DNA from: an uncultured Saprospiraceae bacterium | GTDB lineage: Bacteria; Bacteroidota; Bacteroidia; Chitinophagales; Saprospiraceae | Direction: 5' to 3' | DNA length: 64,000 bases | Assembly (NCBI GenBank): GCA_937927575.1 | Contig: CALBEE010000164.1 | Span: 1-64,000 of the forward strand | Shown here: positions 34,857 through 43,868 of the stretch, piece after piece | How positions within the stretch are numbered: position 1 is the first letter of the stretch | How the letters are laid out: every line of letters starts with the position of its first letter | Notes under the pieces: generated by a model | What the model was told of the DNA's origin: nothing | The model's input: only the letters and a program-made list of their open reading frames with translations | Database searches by the model: none | Program-made: the position numbers and the translations under genes

Positions 34857-35840
34857 CTAATCAAATGATTGATTTTCTACGGTAGCTTTTTCTATTAATT
34901 CTTTGTACTCGTCAGGAGATAAACCATCTAAACAATAGTCTATAGGGTTTACTGCTTTTCCATTGATACGAACTTCATAATGAAGGTGTGGCGCGGTAGA
35001 AGTTCCAGTAGAACCTACAGTTCCGATCTTTTGACCTTTAGTGACTTTCATTCCTTTCTTTACATCAACTGTCTTCATGTGTGCATAGAGTGAAGTAAAA
35101 CCATATCCGTGATCGATGATTACATTAGTACCGTATCCGATTCTCTTTTTTTCGACTCTTATTACTTTACCATTACCTGTGGCTTGTATTGCAGTACCTG
35201 TCGGCGCTGTAAAATCTATTCCTTTATGAAATTTTTTAACCTTGTGCACAGGGTGTAATCGAATACCATATCCAGAGAGACTTTTTACTTTTCTTTTTAG
35301 TTTGTCTTCTTGTACAGGCTTTATAGATGGAATCGAAGCGAGTCTGTCTTCTTTTGATTTTGCCAACATAAATAATGAATCTAACGATTCGCTTTGAAGG
35401 CTAATTTTTCTTTTAAGTTTTGCGACACTTGAGAGAGATTCTGTAATCATCTCACCTGTTTTTTCAAAATCCTCAAGATGGTTATATCTCTTACTTCCTC
35501 CAATACCACCATTCCAGATTGCATCATCAATAGGTTCCATACCAAAAATCATACGGTGTACATCTTTATCTTTCTGTTGTAACCTTTCTACATCAGCGGC
35601 TATTTCTTGAAAGTCAGAAGTAAGATTTGAATAGTGGTACTCCATTTGAGTGAGCTCTCTATCAAGTGCTTGCTCCATGGGTGTAGGTAAGTATTTGTAA
35701 CCTAAGCCAAAGACTCCACAAGCTATGACTACGAATGCTGTGAAATATCCAGAAAATCGGATAAGTTTTTCTTTGGTGGTTAGTTTCAGTTTTTCAAACT
35801 GAAGTGTCTGTTGGTTATAGACGTATTTTTCCTTTCTCAT
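34857..35840 (-). CDS. M23-family cell-wall metallopeptidase
   Basis: 327 residues. One membrane anchor at about 30-50, a coiled coil at about 65-110 and 125-165, and a C-terminal LytM/M23 domain with HKGIDF (HxxxD), HYEV (HxH site in TAPHLHYEVR) and the GSTGTSTAPH phrase. It cuts peptide cross-links in peptidoglycan; the coiled coil and N-terminal anchor resemble the FtsX/EnvC-like or sporulation Q-type forms. All three zinc ligands appear present, so it is probably active. Confidence 0.92.
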   Translation of the reverse strand: MRKEKYVYNQQTLQFEKLKLTTKEKLIRFSGYFTAFVVIACGVFGLGYKYLPTPMEQALDRELTQMEYHYSNLTSDFQEIAADVERLQQKDKDVHRMIFGMEPIDDAIWNGGIGGSKRYNHLEDFEKTGEMITESLSSVAKLKRKISLQSESLDSLFMLAKSKEDRLASIPSIKPVQEDKLKRKVKSLSGYGIRLHPVHKVKKFHKGIDFTAPTGTAIQATGNGKVIRVEKKRIGYGTNVIIDHGYGFTSLYAHMKTVDVKKGMKVTKGQKIGTVGSTGTSTAPHLHYEVRINGKAVNPIDYCLDGLSPDEYKELIEKATVENQSFD

Positions 35841-36280
35841 TGTTTCTCTTTATAAGAGTAATAACTGCGGACCAATTATTAATATCGTAACAAAAGAAGA
35901 AACTTAGAAATCGCTGGGGGAGTATTTTTTTCAAGCCAATAAAGGCATGTTTTTGGGGTATTCGTTGCGATTATTTCTCTTAGGTTAATGATATTCCTAA
36001 TTAGTTATTATTTAATAATTAGCTACTTTTGCGCTAATAAAAAATACGTTGTCAGGATTATAACTTGTCCCAAATGTAACTCTTGACTTTCGCATTTCCA
36101 AAACATAACAAAATTAAAATTTAAGTAATCATATATTATTATACTGTATCTCTAACTTAATGACTTCTAATGGATTAGAATGATATTAATGAATACATGT
36201 TTTTTTATATAATATGATTGAGTCTAAATATTAGGCCGATAAATCACTCTTTAAGCATTTTGAACATTATGAGTAACCAT
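35841..36280. other. Long AT-rich leader region upstream of alaS
   Basis: About 440 bp between divergent M23 and alaS genes. A TAnnTTTG-like box is at 36024. TTCTAA (36165-36170) and TTAGAA (36175-36180) form a small hairpin in the alaS leader. No clear T-box (not expected in this phylum) or other riboswitch is visible. Confidence 0.5.
36024..36031 (+). promoter_or_regulatory. Possible -7 element for alaS (TACTTTTG)
   Basis: Fits TAnnTTTG but has no TTG at the usual -33 distance, and it would leave a leader of about 240 nt. Weak. Confidence 0.3.
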
Positions 36281-38899
36281 ATGACATCCAATCAAATCCG
36301 TCAAACGTTTTTTGACTTTTTTAAAGGGAAAGGACACAAGATTGTACCATCAGCCCCTATTGTGGTCAAGAATGATCCTACTCTAATGTTTACCAATGCA
36401 GGTATGAATCAGTTTAAGGATTACTTTCTGGGAAATAAAGAAGCTGAAGTCACTCGAATTGCCGATACGCAAAAGTGCTTGAGAGTATCCGGTAAGCATA
36501 ATGATCTAGAAGAAGTTGGTCGAGATTCTTATCACCATACCATGTTCGAAATGCTAGGTAATTGGTCATTCGGTGATTACTTTAAAACTGAGGCTATAGA
36601 ATGGGCTTGGGAGTTGCTTACAGAAGTATATAAGCTCGATCCAACGCGTATCTATGCAACCGTTTTTGGAGGCGATGAAAATGAAGGACTAGGTCGTGAT
36701 GAAGAGGCTGCTGAATACTGGGAAGCGTATTTACCAAAAGATAGAATTCTCTACTGTGGGAAAGAAGATAACTTCTGGGAAATGGGAGAAGTAGGGCCTT
36801 GTGGTCCTTGCTCGGAATTGCATATCGATCTAAGATCTGATGAAGAAAGAGCGAAGGTGCCTGGTAGAGATTTGGTTAATATGGATGATCCTATGGTGAT
36901 CGAAATATGGAATCTTGTATTTATACAGTTTAATAGGAAAGCGGATAGATCATTAGAGAATCTTCCAGCTCAACATATTGATACAGGAATGGGATTTGAA
37001 AGATTATGTTTGGCTATGCAAGCTAAGACTTCAAATTATGAGACAGATGTTTTTAGTCCTATGATTGCTTATATAGAAGAGCAAACAGGCATCAAATACA
37101 CTAATAACTATACAGAAAATGATAAAACGGATATCGCGATGCGAGTCATTGTCGATCATGTGAGAGCGGTATCTTTTACTATTGCTGATGGGCAATTACC
37201 TAGTAATACCGGCGCTGGTTATGTGATACGTAGAATACTTCGTAGAGCGGTAAGGTATTACTATTCCTTTTTGAATCTAAAGGAGCCTTTCATTCATCAG
37301 TTGGTCCCTATGCTAGCCGAACAGTTCAAAGACGTATTTCCAGAATTGGATGCGCAAAGGGGCTTCGTTGAAAAGGTAGTGTTAGAAGAAGAAAAGTCTT
37401 TCCTTAGAACTTTAGCAGGAGGATTGCGTAGAATCGAAAATCTTGAAGTGGAAAATAATCAGGTCACTGGAAAGCAAGCATTCGAATTATATGATACCTA
37501 TGGGTTTCCTATTGATTTGACACATATGATTGCAGATGAATATGGTTGGAAAATAGATGAGGCAGGATTTGAAGCTGCTTTAGAAGAGCAAAGAGCAAGA
37601 GGAAGAGATGACGGAAAACGTGAAACAGGAGATTGGGTAACAGTACATGATATAGAAGAAGTAACATTCTTTGGGTACGACGAATTAGAGGTAAAAAATG
37701 CAAAGATTAATAAGTATCGTACACTGAAGGAAAAAGGCAAGCCAGTCTATCAAGTCGTATTGGATAAAACTCCATTTTATGCGGAAGGGGGAGGACAAGT
37801 AGGAGACAAAGGTGTATTGATGGTAGGTGACCAAAAAATCATAGTGTATGATACTAAGAAAGAAAATGATCTCATTATCCATTATGTCAATGAATTGCCA
37901 ATTGATGCGACTCCTTTGGTAGATGCTCAAGTGAATGCAACAAGGAGAGCATTAACAGAAAATAATCACTCTGCTACCCACTTGCTTCATGCAGCACTTA
38001 GAAAAGTATTAGGTACCCATGTACAGCAAAAAGGATCTTTAGTCAAAGAAGATTATTTGAGATTTGATTTTTCTCATTTTGAAAAAGTCTCTGCTGAGCA
38101 AATCAAAGAAGTAGAGCAAATAGTAAATGCTAAAATCAGAGAGAATATTCCTTTATTAGAAAATAGAAGCATACCTGTACAAGATGCTAAAGATGCGGGA
38201 GCGATGATGCTTTTTGGAGAGAAGTATGGAGAGTTTGTTCGGATGATCACCTTCGATGCTGATTATAGTCGAGAGCTTTGTGGTGGATGCCATGTAGAGG
38301 CTACTGGTCAAATCGGTCTGATGAAAATAACGTCAGAGAGTGCCATTGCAGCGGGAGTAAGACGTATCGAAGCGATCACAGCAGATGCCGCTGAAAAATA
38401 TGTTTCTGATGCGATTGATCAACTTACAGAGGTGAAAGGATTACTCAAAAATCCTAAAGATCTAACTGGAGGAATTCAGGATCTACAAGAAGAAAATAAG
38501 TCGCTTAAGAAAGAGATCGAAAAACTGATGGCCGCTCAAGCAGGTAATATGAAAGACGATCTTATCCACGGAGCGGAAGATATCAATGGTATCAAAGTTA
38601 TTCGAAGTGTACTCAAAGGATTAGACAGCAAATCTGCCAAAACACTCGCCGTAAATATCGAACAGAAAGTAGGGAACTGTGTGATCTTATTTGGAATCGA
38701 TGGAGATAAGCCACAATTACAATTGACAGTCTCTAAGCCGCTTAATGAAAAAGGAATCCATGCTGGAAATATTGTAAGAGAACTCGCCAAAAATATCAAA
38801 GGCGGCGGTGGCGGCCAACCATTCTATGCAAGTGCAGGTGGAAGCGATGCCAGTGGATTGCAAGCGGCAGTAGATCAGTTGGCTGAGATGCTGAACTAG
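36281..38899 (+). CDS. alaS: Alanyl-tRNA synthetase
   Basis: 872 residues if started at ATG 36281 (MTSNQIRQTFFDFFKGKGHK is the canonical beginning); an ATG at 36269 and an open frame back to 36218 are alternatives. Class II catalytic core (about 1-360; NDPTLMFTNAGMNQFKDYFL, VIRRILRRAVRYY), an editing domain with HSATHLLHAAL and CGGCHVEATG for zinc, and a C-terminal oligomerisation domain ending in a Gly-rich GGGGGQPFYASAGG. All expected motifs are intact. Confidence 0.97.
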   Translation: MTSNQIRQTFFDFFKGKGHKIVPSAPIVVKNDPTLMFTNAGMNQFKDYFLGNKEAEVTRIADTQKCLRVSGKHNDLEEVGRDSYHHTMFEMLGNWSFGDYFKTEAIEWAWELLTEVYKLDPTRIYATVFGGDENEGLGRDEEAAEYWEAYLPKDRILYCGKEDNFWEMGEVGPCGPCSELHIDLRSDEERAKVPGRDLVNMDDPMVIEIWNLVFIQFNRKADRSLENLPAQHIDTGMGFERLCLAMQAKTSNYETDVFSPMIAYIEEQTGIKYTNNYTENDKTDIAMRVIVDHVRAVSFTIADGQLPSNTGAGYVIRRILRRAVRYYYSFLNLKEPFIHQLVPMLAEQFKDVFPELDAQRGFVEKVVLEEEKSFLRTLAGGLRRIENLEVENNQVTGKQAFELYDTYGFPIDLTHMIADEYGWKIDEAGFEAALEEQRARGRDDGKRETGDWVTVHDIEEVTFFGYDELEVKNAKINKYRTLKEKGKPVYQVVLDKTPFYAEGGGQVGDKGVLMVGDQKIIVYDTKKENDLIIHYVNELPIDATPLVDAQVNATRRALTENNHSATHLLHAALRKVLGTHVQQKGSLVKEDYLRFDFSHFEKVSAEQIKEVEQIVNAKIRENIPLLENRSIPVQDAKDAGAMMLFGEKYGEFVRMITFDADYSRELCGGCHVEATGQIGLMKITSESAIAAGVRRIEAITADAAEKYVSDAIDQLTEVKGLLKNPKDLTGGIQDLQEENKSLKKEIEKLMAAQAGNMKDDLIHGAEDINGIKVIRSVLKGLDSKSAKTLAVNIEQKVGNCVILFGIDGDKPQLQLTVSKPLNEKGIHAGNIVRELAKNIKGGGGGQPFYASAGGSDASGLQAAVDQLAEMLN

Positions 38900-38914
38900 C
38901 ATAAAAGTAGTGAA

Positions 38915-38946
38915 AGTTGTTGTGCGACTGTAGTCGCGCTCCAACT
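38915..38946. repeat. REP-like inverted repeat in the alaS 3' region
   Basis: A nearly continuous hairpin: AGTTG (38915-38919) with CAACT (38942-38946) outside and GCGACT/AGTCGC (38924-38937) inside. It is far more GC-rich than its surroundings and has no T run, so it looks like a palindromic repeat unit or a transcript-protecting hairpin. Confidence 0.55.
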
Positions 38947-38963
38947 GGAACGGGAGAAAAGTA

Positions 38964-38999
38964 AAAAGCAAGTAGGATTCGTTCTACTTGCTTTTTTTT
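38964..38999 (+). terminator. Rho-independent terminator of alaS
   Basis: AAAAGCAAGTAG (38964-38975) and CTACTTGCTTTT (38984-38995) form a perfect 12-bp stem with an 8-nt loop, followed by a long T run. Confidence 0.9.
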
Positions 39000-39201
39000 G
39001 TTGCTACCTAATTGGAGCAAGTGTACTATTTCGATTGGGTGTTTAAAAATCGTATTCGCGTAATTCCAGTTACCTTTTTGTTGCTCAAGGTATCTATTAG
39101 TGTTATTAAGTTTTAGCTACTTTGGTTTAGGTTGGTCCTGTAATTAGACTCACTTGCAAGAGAAGGACTTAGTAAGTATACTTATTATTAAATTAGATAA
39201 A

Positions 39202-41079
39202 ATGAATACATTTAGAATAGTTGGAATGCCATTTTTATTTACAGTATTGGTGCTTATATTGTTTTCATGCGAAAAAGAGCAAGAAAAATTTTCTGAAGAC
39301 CTTTATTCAGATAACTCAACGCTTTTGGTTAATAGTAATTCCGAAGAGGATTGTCCTGAGGTTGATGCCTTAAGACTGGATTTTGAATCGGTATTTTTTA
39401 CAAGTGATAATGAAAGAAATATTTTTCAAAGAAACTTTGGTCAACTTAATTGGGAGTGTGCCACTTATTCATGTGAATCTCTAGTTCAAGATTCAATGAT
39501 GATTATCGGTGCGTATAACACTTTCACTTCAGATCTTTTAAGTCTTATTGTGGCTGAAAAAACGACGGATGCGGAATACCAATACTCGATTATAATTTCT
39601 GATCACATATCGAGTTACGTTCTTAATAGTCAAGAGGTCGTACCTAACGAAATATTATCATTAGATTCACTTATGCGTCAATTCAGTGATTATGGCTTTT
39701 CGGATGATATAGATACAAGGGATGATGATGAAGAACCGGGTTGCCCAACTTTTGGTGGTCCAAGCTGGTGGAGTAAACTTTGGAAAAAGATTAAGAATGC
39801 TTTAACATCCGGTGGTGGAGGTGGAGCTGGAGGCACTTCGGGTACTGGTAACGGTGGGTCAAGTTGGTCGCACTGGATTTACTTTGGAAATAATAATTCT
39901 AATAGCAATACAGGTGCTAATAATTCTTCAACTGGAGGTGGTGGTGGACAAGATTTTTGCAGTAGTGCTTATGAGGCAATAGGTTTTGAGGAATTGGAAA
40001 CTATGTTGGGCTATATGACACAGTATGAAAATTCCTCAGAATTTGGAAACAACATCCCTGAGGGACTATCTTTGATGAATATTATGCAATCTGAATGTGA
40101 TATAACTGATTATCTCAGTTTTGAACAATGTGCAAATTTGAGTATTGGTTGTTATTATGGGTTGGAGCCGCAGGAACTTGGGTACTATCAAGGACTAATG
40201 CAAACTTATAACTGCAATGATCTAGAATACTTAGTTACTAATATTGGAGAATGCTATTCATGTGATAGTCAAGAGTCATTTAATCAATATGCATTAGGTC
40301 AATTGGCGAGCAATTTTGAAAAAAAATATGGTCTAGAATTATCTGGTGAAGAAAAAAGTCAAATTAAATCCAACGTTTCAAATATCTGTGAGGAAGATTT
40401 TGATGATGAAGCGTTAGAAATTTTATTTCGAATATATTTCAGTAAAAATAAAGGAGGAATCCCAATTAATTTGGAACAAACCTTTGCAGATTGCTTTGGA
40501 GTGCCTGATGCTTCAGGAAACTATATAGACTGTTCGGATATTGAAGAATCGGATATCTTTGAGTTGACTTTATTTGCTGAGCAACCGAATCCTAATACAC
40601 GAGATAGTTATTCTGGAATGGTGGGAATAAATCTAAATATTGGACATTCGTTTGTTAACCTTTCTACCAATTATGGAGGATCAAGTAGTAGTATTACTTT
40701 TGGATTTTATCCTTTTGTACCCGTTGATTATAATGCTACAATTGTTCCAATGGAGATTATAGATGATGGAGGGCACTCGTTTTCATCTGCAGTAACTATT
40801 GAATTAACTTGTTCGCAGTTTAATCAAGCGATTACGAATTCACTTTTAATTCAAAATCAAAATTATGATCTTGAAAACTATAACTGTACTGATTATGCAA
40901 TTAATGTAGCTAATTCAGTATCTTTAGGAGTACTTGATACATCGGCTCCTGTTATTTATGAAGGGAAGACACTTGGTGTTATGTCTAATCCTGGAGATTT
41001 AGGGGAGGATATTAAATTATTAACAAATGGTACGGTTAATCCAATAGGGGGGATTGCACCAGAAACAAACTGTAATTAA
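39202..41079 (+). CDS. Exported lipoprotein with Gly/Asn-rich linker and putative permuted NlpC/P60-like C-terminus
   Basis: 625 residues from ATG 39202, chosen because the lipoprotein signal begins there (lipobox LILFSC, Cys 23); the open frame starts earlier at 39154. A region of unknown fold (about 30-185) is followed by a Gly/Ser/Asn-rich linker (GGGGGAGGTSGTGNGGSS and a second stretch), a Cys-containing middle, and a C-terminal domain of about 130 residues with GHSFVNLS (H482), TFGFYP, NCTDYAIN (C562) and SNPGDLGEDIK. His before Cys is the order of circularly permuted NlpC/P60 (YiiX/LRAT-like) folds. The fold call is inference. A 105-residue gene begins 2 nt later. Confidence 0.72.
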   Translation: MNTFRIVGMPFLFTVLVLILFSCEKEQEKFSEDLYSDNSTLLVNSNSEEDCPEVDALRLDFESVFFTSDNERNIFQRNFGQLNWECATYSCESLVQDSMMIIGAYNTFTSDLLSLIVAEKTTDAEYQYSIIISDHISSYVLNSQEVVPNEILSLDSLMRQFSDYGFSDDIDTRDDDEEPGCPTFGGPSWWSKLWKKIKNALTSGGGGGAGGTSGTGNGGSSWSHWIYFGNNNSNSNTGANNSSTGGGGGQDFCSSAYEAIGFEELETMLGYMTQYENSSEFGNNIPEGLSLMNIMQSECDITDYLSFEQCANLSIGCYYGLEPQELGYYQGLMQTYNCNDLEYLVTNIGECYSCDSQESFNQYALGQLASNFEKKYGLELSGEEKSQIKSNVSNICEEDFDDEALEILFRIYFSKNKGGIPINLEQTFADCFGVPDASGNYIDCSDIEESDIFELTLFAEQPNPNTRDSYSGMVGINLNIGHSFVNLSTNYGGSSSSITFGFYPFVPVDYNATIVPMEIIDDGGHSFSSAVTIELTCSQFNQAITNSLLIQNQNYDLENYNCTDYAINVANSVSLGVLDTSAPVIYEGKTLGVMSNPGDLGEDIKLLTNGTVNPIGGIAPETNCN

Positions 41080-41081
41080 TT

Positions 41082-41399
41082 ATGAAATATATTGTAATAA
41101 TTTTTTTTAGCGTAGTATTTACGTTTTTAACAATTTCTACATTGTTTTTCACGAAAAACAGTTTTTCAATTGGAGAGAGAATTGAGTTTTGTACTAAAGA
41201 TGGTGAATATAATTTTATTTGTATTCCTTCTAAAGGCAGAGATTATCAAATGATGCTTGATTCATTTGAAAAGTACAAAAAAGAAAACAATATTGAAAAT
41301 AACGAGAAAGTTTATAGAAAAACATCTAAAAATTATTTAAAAATAAGTCATTGGTGTAAGTATAAAATTTCACCAGAATGGAATCACGAATGCTTATAG
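41082..41399 (+). CDS. Small membrane-anchored protein, candidate partner or immunity protein
   Basis: 105 residues starting 2 nt after the lipoprotein stop, so co-translated. Residues 4-25 are a hydrophobic signal-anchor (YIVIIFFSVVFTFLTISTLF); the rest is extracytoplasmic by prediction, with Cys pairs (EFCTKDG, FICIPS, HWCKY, NHECL). Family not recognised. Placement right behind an exported protein with a possible hydrolase domain resembles an effector/immunity pair, but nothing in the sequence proves that. Confidence 0.68.
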   Translation: MKYIVIIFFSVVFTFLTISTLFFTKNSFSIGERIEFCTKDGEYNFICIPSKGRDYQMMLDSFEKYKKENNIENNEKVYRKTSKNYLKISHWCKYKISPEWNHECL

Positions 41400-41792
41400 T
41401 TGCGTTCATTGTGTTTTCATAAAAAAAATAGTTGCCAGAGTTTGAGAATAGAAATTTAAATTAGGTACAGGGTTTTTAATTTCAAAAATTATTTCACATG
41501 ATACTTCAGTTTCGAGCCTCACTTTGTGAGGCTCTATTTTTTAAGAGAGTACAAAAAAAATGCTTAATGTCGACTTGCAATGAGTAAACTACAGGAATAT
41601 ATATATCAAGTTCATCTACTCAGTATAGAAAAATTACCCAGCTTCTATTAATGTCACGCTTTGGACAATAGTGGGGTAGATGATTTTAAGTTTATACCCA
41701 TTTCAGTATTGGTTCTGCATTTTGTTTCAAGGATTTAGTATCCTATTTTACGTAGAGAAGAGAGACATTAAATTTTAGTTAAGAAATTAAAC
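41400..41792. other. Intergenic stretch with one terminator
   Basis: 393 bp between convergent genes. Apart from the hairpin at 41514-41542 I see no coding frame or promoter. Confidence 0.6.
41514..41542 (+). terminator. Terminator of the lipoprotein/small-protein operon
   Basis: GAGCCTCAC (41514-41522), a TTT loop and GTGAGGCTC (41526-41534) pair exactly, followed by TATTTTTTA. It lies 115 nt after the small gene. Confidence 0.85.
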
Positions 41793-42830
41793 TTACCCAA
41801 TCCACCTCCTAACATTCCTATCCCAAATCTCTTTACGATCTGCTTCAGTAATCACCCCAGCATTTACTACTTCATCAATAACTTTCCCAGGATACCCGTC
41901 TGCAATTCCATCCATCTCACCAAGTGGATATGGGTCATCTAGTCCAGCAATGATTTGTGACTTGCCATGTCGACGGATCAGCATCTCTAACGATAATGGA
42001 TCATGGACCAATGTATCGAAGAAAATATTCTCATGTCCTATGGCATTGTCAGGATGCGTTTTTCCTTCAAACAAGTCAGGTCGACCATCAAATCCTTGAC
42101 GTCTACGACCTTGATTCATTACAGCATATTGGTTGCCATGCGCGTAGCATACACGTAAATTAGGAAATCTATTGTAATGATTGCTCAGTGTATAATCGTG
42201 ATAATGATCCGCCGTCTGAGCACACATCCATACCAAATGAAATCTCCAAGTTTTATCTTCGAGCGCAATCATTTTTTGACCATCATAAGGATGTACCTCT
42301 ACTGCCAATCCTAGATCGCTAGCTAGTTGCCAAATTGGATCCACAGACTCGTGAGCAGTCGTACGCCATTGTCCTTTTTGATCTTGGAAGTGTGTGGGTA
42401 GACAAAGTACCTTCAACTTTAATTTAGAGACACATCTTTCTATTTCTTTGAGCGCTTGATCCATATAGGCAGGTTGTACTACAAAGCCACAAGTCAGACG
42501 ATCTTTATGGTGAGCCTGCAATAATCCTTGAAAATCATTATACCAAGAATGAATATCTTTTGCTGCTTGCTGAGGTAGCCCATTAGCGTATAATTGTGAC
42601 AAGGTAATGACGACCATATGATCGATCTTCTGCTCGTCCATCCAGGATAGTTTTTCATCGAGGAAAAAACTTGGGGCAGTGATGGGCCTTTTCCAATTGC
42701 CTTGACACATAAAAGATCTATCCTCTTCTATCCAGAAGTATTTTTTGTCTTTCATGAATTGAGGAATCTCTTCCGGATTGGGAAGCAGATGACCGTGGCC
42801 ATTGATTCGTTTACCTTGAAGTTCTGGCAT
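41793..42830 (-). CDS. Metal-dependent amidohydrolase (ACMSD-like family)
   Basis: 345 residues from ATG 42830; the frame is open further but begins inside the upstream gene. INGHGHLLP at 9-17 carries the HxH metal pair (H12, H14), EVHPYDG a further His, and AGLDDPYPLGE the family's metal-binding Asp (compare GSDYPFPLG in ACMSD). This is the amidohydrolase-2 group that includes aminocarboxymuconate-semialdehyde decarboxylase and resorcylate decarboxylases. The patatin gene upstream overlaps it by 20 nt. Which reaction it performs is open; no kynurenine-pathway neighbours are present. Confidence 0.82.
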   Translation of the reverse strand: MPELQGKRINGHGHLLPNPEEIPQFMKDKKYFWIEEDRSFMCQGNWKRPITAPSFFLDEKLSWMDEQKIDHMVVITLSQLYANGLPQQAAKDIHSWYNDFQGLLQAHHKDRLTCGFVVQPAYMDQALKEIERCVSKLKLKVLCLPTHFQDQKGQWRTTAHESVDPIWQLASDLGLAVEVHPYDGQKMIALEDKTWRFHLVWMCAQTADHYHDYTLSNHYNRFPNLRVCYAHGNQYAVMNQGRRRQGFDGRPDLFEGKTHPDNAIGHENIFFDTLVHDPLSLEMLIRRHGKSQIIAGLDDPYPLGEMDGIADGYPGKVIDEVVNAGVITEADRKEIWDRNVRRWIG

Positions 42831-43722
42831 TGTATTCTTTAATTTTCTTTGCAGCAAATTCGTAACCTTCTTTCCACCACTCATTCATTTGCACAGGATC
42901 AAAGTAGAAAGAATTCTCTGTAAGTAGCTTAGGAGTGAAGAAAAATCTCACTTTAACTTGGTCGTTATATATGCTTTCTAGATGACCGATATAGATATCG
43001 TCATAGGCTATTTGTTTCAGCATAAATTGCATGCCTTGCATCAATACGTCAAAAGCATTTCGTGATTTTTCATGTTGCTTATTACTGTATTTAGGGATCA
43101 ATACGATGACATCTATTTCCGTCGCACCGGCGTCGATGGCTTGTTGCACAGGAATATAGTTGCCAAACCCACCATCTGCATATTCATATCCATTTTTCTC
43201 GATTAAGCTCATGAAAGGTACAAAGCTTGAGGAAATCCACATCCAATCTACAAAATCTTCATATGAGCAATCTCTGAGGTACTTATATTCCATTGATCTA
43301 GTCGTCAGATTAGCTACAGATATTACTACTTTCTTATCAGAACGTATAGCTTCATGATAGTCATCTTCAGTAAAGAATCGCTTAATCGTTTTTCTTAGAT
43401 TTTTATGTTCACCAAAGCTCTTTCTGCCTCTTAGAAATTGTTTGATGATGTTGAGATGATTTATAGAAGTTTTAACTGAGCCATCTTCAAGCTTTTTAAT
43501 CTTGAAAGGACTGACATTGTAGATATCATTTTGACGTACACTTGTATAAGCCGTTTTGATATCGCTAATGTCTTCTATAGCCAACGAAGGCACTAAGAGG
43601 CTGCCTGTAGAAGTACCTAGAAGTATCTTATAATCCTGCTTTTCTTCGGTTATTAGGTATTCAGCTACTCCACCCGCAAATGCGCCCTTACTTCCACCTC
43701 CTGAAATTACTAATGCCTTCAT
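42811..43722 (-). CDS. Patatin-like phospholipase
   Basis: 303 residues. GGGSKGAFAGG at 8-18 is the oxyanion loop, GTSTG at 36-40 carries nucleophile S38, and DGGFGN at 183-188 gives the catalytic Asp of the Ser-Asp dyad. No signal peptide; cytoplasmic or membrane-associated lipid acyl hydrolase. Its 3' end overlaps the start of the amidohydrolase gene by 20 nt, so they form one operon. Confidence 0.92.
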   Translation of the reverse strand: MKALVISGGGSKGAFAGGVAEYLITEEKQDYKILLGTSTGSLLVPSLAIEDISDIKTAYTSVRQNDIYNVSPFKIKKLEDGSVKTSINHLNIIKQFLRGRKSFGEHKNLRKTIKRFFTEDDYHEAIRSDKKVVISVANLTTRSMEYKYLRDCSYEDFVDWMWISSSFVPFMSLIEKNGYEYADGGFGNYIPVQQAIDAGATEIDVIVLIPKYSNKQHEKSRNAFDVLMQGMQFMLKQIAYDDIYIGHLESIYNDQVKVRFFFTPKLLTENSFYFDPVQMNEWWKEGYEFAAKKIKEYNARTSR

Positions 43723-43812
43723 TTATTACTTAATTCTCTAGTTTGTTGACTATCGCAAAGATTGCATATTTATTTATATAGATATAATTAATATTTAAAG
43801 CAATGGTTTGTC

Positions 43813-43841
43813 TTGCAATAGCTACTTTGTAGCTAATTTTG
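43813..43841 (+). promoter_or_regulatory. Bacteroidota-type promoter of the TPR gene
   Basis: TTG at 43813-43815, an 18-nt spacer and TAATTTTG (43834-43841) fit the TTG / TAnnTTTG consensus. The ATG at 43869 is 27 nt further on, so the leader is short. Confidence 0.52.
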
Positions 43842-43868
43842 TACTTTCAGTAAAGCAAAATGCCCTTT

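Noticed and set aside
42831-42884. Longer N-terminus for the amidohydrolase
   Set aside because: It would extend the overlap with the patatin gene, whose C-terminus occupies this DNA; the ATG at 42830 begins right before the conserved INGHGHLLP.
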